Source of the DNA: Monoglobus pectinilyticus
GTDB taxonomy: Bacteria; Bacillota; Clostridia; Monoglobales; Monoglobaceae
Direction of reading: 5' to 3'
Assembly (NCBI RefSeq): GCF_002874775.1
Contig: NZ_CP020991.1
Location: 2,146,451-2,210,450 of the forward strand
DNA length: 64,000 nucleotides
A program made the position numbers and the translations under genes. The notes under the pieces were generated by a model. It did no database searches. It saw nothing but the letters and a program-made list of their open reading frames with translations, and was not told the origin of the DNA. Of this stretch, positions 35,572-44,619 are shown piece after piece (within the stretch, counting starts at the first letter, position 1; each line of letters starts with the position of its first letter).

Positions 35572-36447
35572 CTATTTTTTATCTTTTTTATTTTTAATCT
35601 CATCTTTTCTGGCTCTCAGCATAGCCTCGGTTGCCTCTATTTCTTCTTCAGTTTTAAGCTGCGGAATAAAGCTTGACGCAACCTTTCCCTTGCCTCGTGT
35701 TCTTATATAGAAAAATCCAAAAATAGAGAATATTATTGCGCCGAGACAGTTAACCAACATATCTTTCATTGTGTCTATTAAGCCAATATCCAAATATGAA
35801 CCGGTTATGGCATAATCCTGCGGAACACCGTTTATCGTTCCCGATATGACCGTTTTGGTAATATCTTTTATTATGATAGGGTCGTTTAACCCGCTGGGGT
35901 TCAGCAAGACAGAGGAAATGTTTGGAACATACCAGTCTTTTTGCATGTCGGTCAGAAAAAACTGATCCATTCCATATTCAAAAAACTCCCAAATGACGCC
36001 TATAGTCATGGAAAAGCAAAACGCCACAAACGCTACGAAAAGAGGAGACATATTGATATGAAAGTGCGGGTCCTGATTAAGAATATCTATCATAGCAAAA
36101 CCTATAGCGGCCATCATAAATCCGTTTATGGTATGAAGGATTGTATCCCAAAGCGGAATTATTGTATAAAAGCTTTGAATTTCGCCTAAAATTTCGGCTG
36201 AAAAAATAAAAAACATTATTACGGCCTCAAGAGCAATAGGCAGTTTTATATTTAATTTTCTGTCCACAAATGATGGAATCATAAATAAAATCAAGGTCAG
36301 TACGCATGTAAAGACATTTGCATAGTTTTCCATAAAGAACTGTCTTACCATAACCAAAATGACCAAAATACTAAGTATAGTATGAATTATTTTTCTTTTA
36401 TCCCGCTTCTTTTTAAGAGATACGTCTTCATTATTAATTCTTCGCAT
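35572..36447 (-). CDS. Polytopic membrane protein, DUF2238-like
   Basis: The 291-residue protein has a basic N-terminus (KKKRDKRK), about six to seven hydrophobic segments and a Lys-rich cytoplasmic tail. The central segments IIPLWDTILHTINGFMMAAIGFAM and TIGVIWEFFEYGMDQ (the first is longer than 20 residues if joined; key residues are WDT-LH-NG and WEFFEYGMD) place polar Asp, His and Glu residues inside the membrane. This resembles the DUF2238/YjdF-type membrane family (WD-x-x-H and WE-x-x-E patterns). No function is known. It is divergent from the psiE-like gene. Confidence 0.65.
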   Translation of the reverse strand: MRRINNEDVSLKKKRDKRKIIHTILSILVILVMVRQFFMENYANVFTCVLTLILFMIPSFVDRKLNIKLPIALEAVIMFFIFSAEILGEIQSFYTIIPLWDTILHTINGFMMAAIGFAMIDILNQDPHFHINMSPLFVAFVAFCFSMTIGVIWEFFEYGMDQFFLTDMQKDWYVPNISSVLLNPSGLNDPIIIKDITKTVISGTINGVPQDYAITGSYLDIGLIDTMKDMLVNCLGAIIFSIFGFFYIRTRGKGKVASSFIPQLKTEEEIEATEAMLRARKDEIKNKKDKK

Positions 36448-36563
36448 AATCTCTCCCCTTTTGAAATTACAAATATAGTCTAATTATATCAAGTTTAGTC
36501 ATCAAAGTCAATTATATATATTTTACTGCCGGTAAAGATAAATTTTAAGACAAAATATAACTG

Positions 36564-36592
36564 TTTACTTTTATTGTTCCAAATGTTATAAT
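36564..36592 (+). promoter_or_regulatory. Promoter of the psiE-like gene
   Basis: TTTACT (36564-36569) and a perfect TATAAT (36587-36592) are 17 bp apart. GGGAGG precedes the ATG at 36657. Confidence 0.65.
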
Positions 36593-36656
36593 TTATTTAT
36601 TAAATTAATATGTTTGGTATTATATTAGTATGTAGATATATTGGGAGGGAAAGGAT

Positions 36657-37118
36657 ATGAGGCAAAAGATACAGAAGAAGATGTTTGAATTTTGTTATCT
36701 GCTGGAACTTTTAATTTCCTGCGTGATAGGTATAGCAGTTGTGATTTTAGGCGTCAGATTATTCCTTGAGATGATAAACCTCAGCGTGTTCAGCGGCGGG
36801 GATAAAATATTAGAGACTATTCTTGACAAGGCAATGATACTTGCTATCGGCGTAGAGTTTATAAAAATGCTTTGCCGGCATACTCCCGAAACAGTGGTGG
36901 AAGTTCTTTTGTTTGCGATTGCCAGACAGTTGGTTCTGGTTCATAAATCAGCTTTGGATATTCTTATTGAAGTGGCGGCCATTGCAGCGCTATTTGCTAT
37001 AAGAAAATATTTATTGACCAAGCGCGATGAGAGGGAAAGCGTTGGTGATACTGGAAAGTCTAAATTAAACTTTTTTAAGAAAGAGGAAGAAGAGAACAAA
37101 AAAGTTGATATTCTATGA
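36657..37118 (+). CDS. PsiE-family (phosphate-starvation-inducible-like) membrane protein
   Basis: The 153-residue protein has four hydrophobic helices: LLELLISCVIGIAVVILGV, a shorter second, FIKMLCRHTPETVVEVLLFA with its polar entry, and IEVAAIAALFAI. The segment AIGVEFIKML followed by VVEVLLFAIARQ is the usual PsiE-family core. A charged, Lys/Glu-rich cytoplasmic tail follows. The biochemical role of PsiE proteins is not established. The gene is monocistronic, with its own promoter and terminator. No Pho box was identifiable. Confidence 0.7.
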   Translation: MRQKIQKKMFEFCYLLELLISCVIGIAVVILGVRLFLEMINLSVFSGGDKILETILDKAMILAIGVEFIKMLCRHTPETVVEVLLFAIARQLVLVHKSALDILIEVAAIAALFAIRKYLLTKRDERESVGDTGKSKLNFFKKEEEENKKVDIL

Positions 37119-37132
37119 TAATTTAAAATTTC

Positions 37133-37157
37133 GCCTGGCTGAATGTCAGGCTTTTTT
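37133..37157 (+). terminator. Terminator of the psiE-like gene
   Basis: GCCTGGC (37133-37139) pairs with GTCAGGC (37145-37151), with one G-U pair, and six T residues follow. Confidence 0.85.
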
Positions 37158-37374
37158 ATTAGATTTATTTTGTGTTTTAAATTATAAATGGGTGTCGGCG
37201 GAAGGTAAGATAATTCTATATTCTCAATAATGATACTGCTGCTTAGCGATGTAAACAAGATTTAAAAAATAACCTTAATGTTTGCATATTTGAATTATTG
37301 ACACTATAGGAATATCAAGCAGCAGTAGTAGTTTGCCGCATTGAGTTTTTTATGTGAACTAAATAGTTGTGTAA

Positions 37375-37407
37375 AAACGGCACGCTATATATTATAGCAT
37401 GCCGTTT
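37375..37407 (-). terminator. Terminator of the aquaporin gene
   Basis: Arms 37375-37389 and 37393-37407 form a 15-bp stem. The single imperfect pair is a G-U wobble only when read from the minus strand, and TTTTT follows on that strand. Confidence 0.9.
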
Positions 37408-37423
37408 AATATTTAAACTGTAT

Positions 37424-38140
37424 TTATTTTTTATTCGATGGTGCGATAACTTTATAAACTAATGCCGCTAAAATTCCTCCGACCAGAGGAGCAACAATGA
37501 ACACCCAAACCTGTGCCATAGGCAGGCTCTTTCCTGCAAACAGCATTATAAGCGCCGGTCCGAAACTTCTCGCTGGGTTTACTGAAGTGCCTGTGAATGG
37601 AATACCTAAGATATGTACCAGCGTAAGGGTAAGCCCTATTACTAAACCGGCAACAGCGGCGTTTTCTATTTTAGACGTAACGCCGATAATAGCTATGACA
37701 AATACGAATGTCAGGATTACTTCAACCAGGAATGCCTGCCACATTCCTATGCCAAGAGCGCTTGCTTCACCAAATCCGTTTTGACCCAAACCATTCTCGG
37801 TTCCTAAAAGTAAAGCTAAAATTGCAGCTCCGGCTATACCGCCTAAAAATTGTGAAATAAGATATCCGATATAATCGTTTACCGTCATTTTACCCGAAAC
37901 CAGCATACCGGTTGAAACTGCCGGGTTGATATGACAGCCTGATACGTTTCCGATAGAATATGCCATGGCAACAATTGATAAACCAAAAGCAAATGCTATC
38001 AGTAATGTAGAAAGCGCCAGCGCGCTGCCGGTCATAACCAAATTGGCGTCACCAATCAGATTGTTGGCAGCAACAGCGCTGCCGCAGCCAAAGATGACCA
38101 ATACGGCCGTTCCTATAAACTCAGACAAATACTTTCTCAT
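37424..38140 (-). CDS. Aquaporin (MIP family, AqpZ-like)
   Basis: The 238-residue channel has six transmembrane helices and the two half-helix NPA motifs: HINPAVSTG (about residues 70-78) and SVNPARSFGPAL (about 187-198). A histidine in TLVHILGIPF and the threonine before SVNPAR match the narrow, water-selective filter of AqpZ (Phe/His/Thr/Arg pattern). This favours a water channel over a glycerol facilitator. GAGGAGG precedes the ATG. The gene has its own terminator and lies downstream of a terminated protease gene, so it is probably monocistronic. Confidence 0.9.
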   Translation of the reverse strand: MRKYLSEFIGTAVLVIFGCGSAVAANNLIGDANLVMTGSALALSTLLIAFAFGLSIVAMAYSIGNVSGCHINPAVSTGMLVSGKMTVNDYIGYLISQFLGGIAGAAILALLLGTENGLGQNGFGEASALGIGMWQAFLVEVILTFVFVIAIIGVTSKIENAAVAGLVIGLTLTLVHILGIPFTGTSVNPARSFGPALIMLFAGKSLPMAQVWVFIVAPLVGGILAALVYKVIAPSNKK

Positions 38141-38229
38141 TTTACTTCCTCCTCTAAAGTTTTATTTATTAATATATATTTAACTTACAGATGGTATTAT
38201 ACCATATTTTTCTAAGAAGTTCAATAAAA

Positions 38230-38253
38230 AAAGACGGCAATTCAGCCGTCTTT
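38230..38253 (-). terminator. Terminator of the CtpA-type protease gene
   Basis: AAAGACGGC (38230-38238) and GCCGTCTTT (38245-38253) form a 9-bp stem. On the minus strand it is followed by a T-run. Confidence 0.9.
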
Positions 38254-38273
38254 TGTTAAATTTGTATTACTTT

Positions 38274-39803
38274 TTATTCAATAATTTCAGCTTTTAGTCC
38301 AAAATGCTTGAATGCGGCTTCGAGCTGGTTGTCAACAATTACTGTAGTGTTCTGTAGCGCGTTATACAACTCTCTTTGTGTTGTTAAGTCAAGCACACCA
38401 TATGGGAAGAGCTCCTGATTGTTTTGGAACTGGGCTACAGCGCTTTCGAGTTCGCTGTCAAAATACGGGTCATTGATGTTTCCGTTATACCTGCCCCAGA
38501 CATTCAGTATCTTTTTAGCTTTGGATATATTAGCATCGCTATCGCCGGGATTATATATTCTGCTGTAATCAAAATCCTCGTAACCTGAATAATCAAACGG
38601 CACGGAACCATTCTCAACAACGGCGTCGGGCGTTATTCCTATTTTATCAATATTTTCTCCGCTCGGCGTCAGATAATATGCGGCAGTATATTTCATAGCT
38701 TCGCCGTCTTTTAATGAGACGCTGCTCTGAACTGTCCCTTTACCGTAAGTTTTTGTTCCAATCAAAACTCCAACTTCATTTTCTTTTATTGCGGCCGCTA
38801 AAATTTCAGAGGCGCTGGCAGAGTATTCATTTACCAATACAACTACGTCATTTTTCTGAGTTCTCTCATTGTTAGACTTGTATGTAATATCAAAAAGATC
38901 AACTTTGTGGTCCTCAGTAACGATTACGTTTCCATTCGGAACAAAGTAGTTTGCTACTTTTACCGCCTGGGTTATATAACCACCACCATTATCGCGGACG
39001 TCTATAATAATATTATTTATATTCTGACTGTCAGCCTCCTTAACGGCAGCGTCAAACTGGTCTGATGTATTGTCCATAAAACCATAGATTTTTATATACA
39101 TAACTTTAGCTGAATTCTGTTCGTTCTGTTCATCGGGAGCGGAAACAATTTTATACGCCACAGATTGTTTCTCACCGATTTCTTCTCTGGTCAAAGTGAA
39201 GTACAAAACATCGTCGACACCTTCACGTAAAACTCCGACGGTCACAGGGGATCCAACCTGACCTCTGATATATTTCTGTGCAACTTCTATGCTAACGCCG
39301 AGAAGATTATTGCCGTCAGCGCTGTAGAGTATGTCTCCTGTCAGGATTCCGGCTTTAGCTGCCGGAGAATTTTCATATACTGAACCTACTATCAGGTTTC
39401 CGTTCGATTCATTAAATGTTATTCCAATACCGCCTACAGCTCCTTCAAGCTGTGAAATAAACTGTTCAAATTCTCCGCTTTTATAAAAGACCGAATGTTC
39501 ATCTATTGAGCCTAAAATCGCGCTCATAACGGTTTCATAAAGTTCCGGATGCTGTTTTAATATCTCAAGCAGTCCTGCTTTATATAATGAGAGCTGGTTA
39601 ACACCATCCTTAGCATAGACAGAAAGATAGTCTATAACCTGACTTACGTAATCAGATATAAATTCCCCGTTTTGAGACTGATCTGCAGGAGCCGCAGTCG
39701 AAACAGCTGTTTCAGGCTCGTCCGCCGTTACGGTTCCGCCAAATGGGAGAACCAAACAGGAGGCCGCTATCGCAGCGGCTAACAATCTTTTGAAATTTTT
39801 CAT
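38274..39803 (-). CDS. Exported carboxy-terminal processing protease (S41, CtpA/CtpB type)
   Basis: The 509-residue protein has a signal peptide (1-27), a helical N-terminal region (about 45-105), a PDZ domain (about 118-200, with GGIGITF and AAKAGILTGDIL) and an S41 protease core (about 225-400). The serine-lysine dyad is S330 in NEYSASASEI and K355 in TYGKGTVQ, 25 residues apart as in Prc/CtpB. A C-terminal peptidoglycan-binding-like domain (about 415-495, containing AVAQFQNNQ) suggests wall association. CtpB-type proteases in spore formers signal across the intermembrane space, while others process exported proteins. It lies 50 bp downstream of a small secreted protein gene on the same strand. 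Confidence 0.9.
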   Translation of the reverse strand: MKNFKRLLAAAIAASCLVLPFGGTVTADEPETAVSTAAPADQSQNGEFISDYVSQVIDYLSVYAKDGVNQLSLYKAGLLEILKQHPELYETVMSAILGSIDEHSVFYKSGEFEQFISQLEGAVGGIGITFNESNGNLIVGSVYENSPAAKAGILTGDILYSADGNNLLGVSIEVAQKYIRGQVGSPVTVGVLREGVDDVLYFTLTREEIGEKQSVAYKIVSAPDEQNEQNSAKVMYIKIYGFMDNTSDQFDAAVKEADSQNINNIIIDVRDNGGGYITQAVKVANYFVPNGNVIVTEDHKVDLFDITYKSNNERTQKNDVVVLVNEYSASASEILAAAIKENEVGVLIGTKTYGKGTVQSSVSLKDGEAMKYTAAYYLTPSGENIDKIGITPDAVVENGSVPFDYSGYEDFDYSRIYNPGDSDANISKAKKILNVWGRYNGNINDPYFDSELESAVAQFQNNQELFPYGVLDLTTQRELYNALQNTTVIVDNQLEAAFKHFGLKAEIIE

Positions 39804-39853
39804 TTTATACCTCCTAAAATAATAAGGGGCAGAAAGCCCCCATAAAATTTATA

Positions 39854-40231
39854 TTATATTGTAGTTACTGATACTATTCTATAACCGCCGCCGGCAAGAG
39901 TGGCTACTGTAACTTTTACATTCATATCCAAAAACCATGCAAGGGAACTAAGGTCCAGTTCTTCGCCATTGCTTCCGTTTTTGATATTCCCTCCAAAGGC
40001 AGGAATTTCAGTATATTCAAGCTGTGCGGCAATAGCAGTGTTTTCTTCATTCACAATTACAGGTTTTACATTTTTAAGAACGATTCCCTCATCTTTCCAG
40101 TCAGATAAAAACAGAACACCGGTATATGACGATAGGTTCGTTATTATCTTGTTTTCATCAAACGCAAAGGCCGGCATGGCTGAAACTATTATTAATGCGG
40201 CAATAAGCAGTCCTGCTGTTAGTTTCTTCAT
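39854..40231 (-). CDS. Small secreted protein of unknown function
   Basis: The frame opens at GTG 40237, but GGAGG (40237-40241) overlaps that codon, so I use ATG 40231, giving 125 residues. A clear signal peptide (1-23, ending AMPAFA) is followed by about 100 residues of beta-rich sequence with no family I recognise. It includes VLKNVKPVIVNEENT and TVATLAGGGYRIVS. Its ribosome binding site overlaps the argS stop codon, so it is coupled to argS. The following gene is the CtpA-type protease. A substrate or partner of that protease is a possible but untested role. Confidence 0.7.
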   Translation of the reverse strand: MKKLTAGLLIAALIIVSAMPAFAFDENKIITNLSSYTGVLFLSDWKDEGIVLKNVKPVIVNEENTAIAAQLEYTEIPAFGGNIKNGSNGEELDLSSLAWFLDMNVKVTVATLAGGGYRIVSVTTI

Positions 40232-40240
40232 AAGCACCTC

Positions 40241-41944
40241 CTACATTTTTTCAGGGGCAGTAATCTTAAGCATATTCAGAACCCCTGCAATAACTTGTCT
40301 TGTGCAGTCAATCAATTTCATTCTGCAGTCACGCAGGTCTTCATCCTCAACGTTAACACGGCAGGCATTATAAAACGTGTGGAAAGCGGAAGCCAAATCC
40401 ATAACATAACGCGTCATTTTTGACGGCTCCAAACTTTCAGCCGATATTCTTATCTCCTCAGGCAAATCGCTGAGCTTCTTTAATAAATCCAGCTCGGTTT
40501 CATCAGTTAAAAGTTCGGGCTTTATTTCGGCGTAAGGTTTGACGTTAATTCCCTCTTCACTCAGAAGTCTCAGTATTCCGCAAATCCTGGCGTGCGCATA
40601 CTGAACATAAAATACCGGATTGTCATTGCTTTGTTCCTTTGCAAGGCTGAGGTCAAAATCCAAATGGCTTCCGGCGCCTCGCATATTAAAGAAAAATCTA
40701 GCCGCGTCAATGCTAACGTCTTCTAAGAGGTCGTTCAGAGTTATTGCCTTTCCGGTACGTTTAGACATTCTGACAATCTCTCCGTCCTGCATAAGACGGA
40801 CAAGCTGCATAAGCACAATTTCCAGTCTGCCGGAATCAATTCCTACTGCTGAGAGCGCGTTTTTCATTCTGGCAACATGGCCGTGATGGTCGGCTCCCCA
40901 AATATTTATAGCAAGGTCAAAATTTCTGGTTTCAAGTTTGTTTATATGATAGGCAATATCTGCGGCAAAGTAAGTAGGTATTCCGTTTTGGCGGACAAGA
41001 ACCTCATTCTTTTCCAGTCCCATCTTTTCACAGTTCAGCCAAACAGCGCCGTCTTCATCATAAGTATATCCGTTTTTGCGCAGACGTTCAATTGCAGACG
41101 TTACCTCGCCGTTCTTGTGAAGAAGGCTTTCTCTGAACCACACGTCATAATTGATTCTATATTTTTCCAAGTCAGTTTTGAGTGCTGATATATTTTTTTC
41201 AAGCGCATAATCTATCAAAGCCTGCTTGCGTTCATCTTCGCCGCAGTCCAGGTATTTGTCTCCATAAAGCTTTATAAACTCTTTTGCGTGTTCGGTTATG
41301 TCTCCGCCCTGATAACCATCTTCAGGGAATTCAATTGCATCCTCGCCTTTTAACTGCTGGATATAACGGGCACTGAGCGACTTGCCGAACTTTTCAATTT
41401 GGTTGCCGGCGTCGTTTATATAAAATTCACGCGTTACATCATATCCGGCGTATTCAAGCACGGAGGCCAAACAGTCACCGAGAGCTCCGCCGCGGGCGTT
41501 GCCCATGTGCATAGGACCTGTAGGATTTGCGCTGACAAACTCGACCATCACCTTTTTGCCTTTGCCGAGATCAATCTTTCCGTAATCACTGCCTTCTTTT
41601 TCGATAGATTCCATAGTTCTGTACAGCCAGTCAGGGGCAAGGTAAAAGTTTATAAATCCGGCTCCTGCAACCTCGATATCTTTTATATCTCCGGACTTGT
41701 CAATATTCGAGGTTATAGCGTCTGCAATTTTTCTAGGCGCGGTTTTGAGCTGTTTTGCCAAAACCATGGCTATGTTGCAGGCAAAATCTCCGTGAGATTT
41801 GTCCTTAGGCACCTCAAGTTTAGCAAGGCTGCTTATATCTATATTTTCATCGGTTTCAGGCAAACTGCCGTTTGATACGGCCTCTTTATAGCCTGCGCTG
41901 ATTTTTTCGATTATTTCACTTTTTATACCGTCTATGATACTCAT
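40241..41944 (-). CDS. argS: Arginyl-tRNA synthetase
   Basis: The 567-residue class I synthetase charges tRNA-Arg. The HIGH-type signature appears as NPTGPMHMGNARGGALGD (about 130-147). The KMSKS loop appears as RMSKRTGKA (about 393-401), with the arginine-enzyme variant lacking the second lysine. The N-terminal Arg_tRNA_synt_N domain and the C-terminal DALR anticodon-binding domain (from about 450, YVQYAHARICGIL) are complete. The DUF1934 gene lies directly upstream, as in the ywiB-argS pair of Bacillus. The small secreted gene overlaps at the 3' end. Confidence 0.96.
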   Translation of the reverse strand: MSIIDGIKSEIIEKISAGYKEAVSNGSLPETDENIDISSLAKLEVPKDKSHGDFACNIAMVLAKQLKTAPRKIADAITSNIDKSGDIKDIEVAGAGFINFYLAPDWLYRTMESIEKEGSDYGKIDLGKGKKVMVEFVSANPTGPMHMGNARGGALGDCLASVLEYAGYDVTREFYINDAGNQIEKFGKSLSARYIQQLKGEDAIEFPEDGYQGGDITEHAKEFIKLYGDKYLDCGEDERKQALIDYALEKNISALKTDLEKYRINYDVWFRESLLHKNGEVTSAIERLRKNGYTYDEDGAVWLNCEKMGLEKNEVLVRQNGIPTYFAADIAYHINKLETRNFDLAINIWGADHHGHVARMKNALSAVGIDSGRLEIVLMQLVRLMQDGEIVRMSKRTGKAITLNDLLEDVSIDAARFFFNMRGAGSHLDFDLSLAKEQSNDNPVFYVQYAHARICGILRLLSEEGINVKPYAEIKPELLTDETELDLLKKLSDLPEEIRISAESLEPSKMTRYVMDLASAFHTFYNACRVNVEDEDLRDCRMKLIDCTRQVIAGVLNMLKITAPEKM

Positions 41945-42063
41945 TCGGTTTTCCCCTTTGTAATCGTATATAGTTTTATTATTAAATATTTTCCGCCGAC
42001 GGTTTTCTATTAAATTCCGTTTCGCATTTCAACACAGAAACATCAGAAAACCGGAGCGGACAA

Positions 42064-42513
42064 CTAATTAATTTCAGATTTTGATTCCGTGACGCTGTCT
42101 GTTCTAACTGTAACCGTCATATTATTCTTTATAAAATTTTGGTTGTCGGCGTCTAAAAGATAATTCATATTGAGAGTTCCGCCGTTATCGCCAAAGTCAA
42201 AATTTATATTTTCGGTAGTTATTGCGGCGCCGACTTGTCCATACGGCGTATTTATCAGACAGAGACTTTTTTCACCTGTCAGATAATTCATTTTTGAAGT
42301 ATAACGTCCGCTTCTGCGAACGCTCACGTTACCGTCGCTGACTTTTATGGTAGTGGTCGTATCTTCAAAACCGGTCATGTCGCTTTCATCATAAATTATA
42401 TATATTTTATTGTTTCTGATAGCATACTTGCCGACTGTATCGAGAGCAATTGTCTCCTGCTCACCGTCTAACTCCTGGTTTGTGCGTATGGATATAACTG
42501 CATTGTTTTCCAT
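42064..42513 (-). CDS. DUF1934 (YwiB-like) beta-barrel protein
   Basis: The 149-residue protein starts VISIRTNQELDGEQETIALD and has the beta-barrel pattern of DUF1934, a calycin-like fold without assigned function. Recognisable pieces are KIYIIYDESDMTGFEDTTT and TPYGQVGAAITTENINF. Its place between murI and argS matches the conserved ywiB-argS neighbourhood in Firmicutes. The gene starts 11 bp after the glutamate racemase stop, so it belongs to the same ddl-murI-ywiB transcript. Confidence 0.82.
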   Translation of the reverse strand: MENNAVISIRTNQELDGEQETIALDTVGKYAIRNNKIYIIYDESDMTGFEDTTTTIKVSDGNVSVRRSGRYTSKMNYLTGEKSLCLINTPYGQVGAAITTENINFDFGDNGGTLNMNYLLDADNQNFIKNNMTVTVRTDSVTESKSEIN

Positions 42514-42524
42514 ATTTTCACCTC

Positions 42525-43334
42525 TCAGTATTTTTCTATATCAATTTTTGCAACGTCGCCCTCAATTTTTTTAGAGAGAAAAAGGCTTCCGAGTTCTTCA
42601 AATCCGTGAACTGTGTCGCTGACATAATATTTTGCACCGCCAATCTCATTGCTGCCGGACAGAAGTCTGTGCATTTCCATTATCCTCTTAGCCTCACCGG
42701 CCGCAGCGGCGCCTGAATCAATCAAGGTCACGCCGTCCCCAACCACATCTTGTATTGTCTTTTTCAGCAGAGGATAGTGGGTACAGCCCAGTATAATGGT
42801 GTCAACATCATTCTTTAGCATAACGTCAAGATATTCCTCCGCAAGCATTCTCGCTATCTTAGAATCAGAATATCCATTTTCTACCACCGGAACAAACATA
42901 GGGCAAGCATTAGATATGACTTTTATTTCGGGATTTAAGTTCCCGATTTTTTCGGAATATTTTCCGCTGTTTATTGTTCCGCTGGTGCCTAAAACTCCAA
43001 TGCGTCCGTTTTTGGTAGCATTCACTGCCAATTTTGAGGCAGGTTCCACCACTCCGATAATATCGGTGTCGTATTCTGTTGTGATATGCGGAAGGGCGGC
43101 GCTGCTGGCGGTTCCGCAGGCTATGACTATAAATTTTATATCAAATTTTCTTAAAAAATTTATGTCTTGCCGCACATATTTTACTATAGTAGCGGAGCTT
43201 CTTGTGCCGTACGGAACTCTTCCGGTATCGCCGAAATAAATTATGTTTTCATTCGGCATTATCTTCATGACCTCGCGGACACATGTAAGACCTCCTAGAC
43301 CGGAGTCAAAAATACCTATTGGTCTATTATCCAT
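42525..43334 (-). CDS. murI: Glutamate racemase
   Basis: The 269-residue cofactor-independent racemase supplies D-glutamate for peptidoglycan. The N-terminal signature IGIFDSGLGGLTCV and the two catalytic cysteines, C73 in ACGTASSAAL and C184 in LGCTHYPLL, are present. It lies 11 bp downstream of ddl and upstream of the DUF1934 gene, a short cell-wall operon. Length is normal for the family. Confidence 0.95.
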   Translation of the reverse strand: MDNRPIGIFDSGLGGLTCVREVMKIMPNENIIYFGDTGRVPYGTRSSATIVKYVRQDINFLRKFDIKFIVIACGTASSAALPHITTEYDTDIIGVVEPASKLAVNATKNGRIGVLGTSGTINSGKYSEKIGNLNPEIKVISNACPMFVPVVENGYSDSKIARMLAEEYLDVMLKNDVDTIILGCTHYPLLKKTIQDVVGDGVTLIDSGAAAAGEAKRIMEMHRLLSGSNEIGGAKYYVSDTVHGFEELGSLFLSKKIEGDVAKIDIEKY

Positions 43335-43345
43335 TATATATCACC

Positions 43346-44410
43346 TTATTTATTGTTTTTGTCTAGGGCGTAATTTATAAGGTTGTCAAGCAGTTTAAAG
43401 TTGCCGACACCGCTCTTTTCCCACATTTTAGGGTACATACTTATGGAGGTAAAGCCTGGGAGAGTGTTTATTTCGTTTAATCTGACTGTGCCGCTCTCTT
43501 TGTCAACAAAAAAGTCAACTCTAGACAGACCGCCGCATTCGCATATTTTATACGCTCTTATCGCATAGTCTTTGAGTTTGGCTTCAACGTCTTTGGTCAC
43601 ATTGGCAGGTATGGTTATTTTGGAACTGCTGTCATTATACTTAGCATCAAAATCATAAAACTCATTAGCCGGAGCAATCTCACCAATATTTTCGGCAACC
43701 ATAGGGTCTGTGTTTCCTATGACCGCGCTTTCAACCTCGCTTGCGGCAACGAATTCCTCAATTAGAACTTTACTGTCATGTTCAAAGGCGAGATTCACAC
43801 CTTCGATAAGCTCTTCTCTGTTATGCGCCTTGCTGATACCCACAGATGAGCCTGCGTTTGAAGGTTTTATAAAACAAGGGAAGCCCAGTTTTTCTTCAAC
43901 ATTTTTTATCCAGTTATCATTTGAAATATCCGAGGTTCTGACGGTAATCCAGTCTGCTTGGGGTATCCCTGCTTCTTTAAACAGAATTTTAGCCACGCAT
44001 TTGTCCATACATACAGCGCTGCCTAGAACTCCTGAGCCAACATATGGGATGCCGGCAATTTCAAATAGTCCCTGTATCGTTCCGTCTTCGCCGTTTTTGC
44101 CGTGGAGAACAGGGATAATAACGTCTGTTTTTATATTTTCAATGTCTCCATTATTTTTAAATCTTAAAAGCCCTTTATCGCCGCGCGATGGAGAAATGAT
44201 GGCCTTGTCATATTCTCCGGCCGGCAGAGTGGATATTTCAGACGTTGGTTTATCAAAATAAATCCAGTTTCCTTCAGTATCAATAAAAATCTTATGTATA
44301 TTATATTTGGCAGTATCAAGAGAGTCAATAACCGTAGCGGCGGATATCTTGCTGATTTCATGTTCGCTTGACACGCCGCCGAAAATGACGCATACGTTTA
44401 ATTTTTCCAA
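43346..44410 (-). CDS. ddl: D-alanine-D-alanine ligase
   Basis: The ATP-grasp enzyme makes the D-Ala-D-Ala dipeptide of peptidoglycan. The frame extends to an ATG at 44440 that lacks a ribosome binding site. AAAGAAGG at 44419-44426 points to a TTG at 44410 as the start, so the 354-residue product begins EKLNVCVIFGGVSSEHEIS, as Ddl proteins normally do. Other motifs are GKNGEDGTIQGL, PCFIKPSNAGSSVGISK (ATP-grasp) and the C-terminal FFVDKESGTVRLNEINTLPG, split here into VDFFVDKESG and RLNEINTLPGFT, with Mg ligands. The tyrosine region VGSG matches D-Ala specificity and not D-Lac. Confidence 0.94.
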   Translation of the reverse strand: MEKLNVCVIFGGVSSEHEISKISAATVIDSLDTAKYNIHKIFIDTEGNWIYFDKPTSEISTLPAGEYDKAIISPSRGDKGLLRFKNNGDIENIKTDVIIPVLHGKNGEDGTIQGLFEIAGIPYVGSGVLGSAVCMDKCVAKILFKEAGIPQADWITVRTSDISNDNWIKNVEEKLGFPCFIKPSNAGSSVGISKAHNREELIEGVNLAFEHDSKVLIEEFVAASEVESAVIGNTDPMVAENIGEIAPANEFYDFDAKYNDSSSKITIPANVTKDVEAKLKDYAIRAYKICECGGLSRVDFFVDKESGTVRLNEINTLPGFTSISMYPKMWEKSGVGNFKLLDNLINYALDKNNK

Positions 44411-44508
44411 ATAAATAACCTTCTTTCCAAAAAGTTTCATGTTATTGCGGATTTGACAGCCGCAGCACTAAATATCTATTTTAACATATTTCGCGATAAT
44501 TTCAATAG

Positions 44509-44536
44509 GTATAATTTATAAAAATATGTTAAAAAT
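44509..44536 (+). promoter_or_regulatory. Possible sigma-F-type promoter upstream of spoIIR
   Basis: GTATA (44509-44513) and GTTAAAAAT (44528-44536) are 14 bp apart and loosely match the sigma-F pattern (GTATA, then GGNNANANT). spoIIR is sigma-F-controlled in Bacillus. The match is partial. Confidence 0.3.
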
Positions 44537-44619
44537 CTATAACATGATATAACTTATGGAAGAATAGGAAGTTTATTACATTAAAATTTTAAAGAGCAAA
44601 AGTTTTAGGAGGAAGAATT

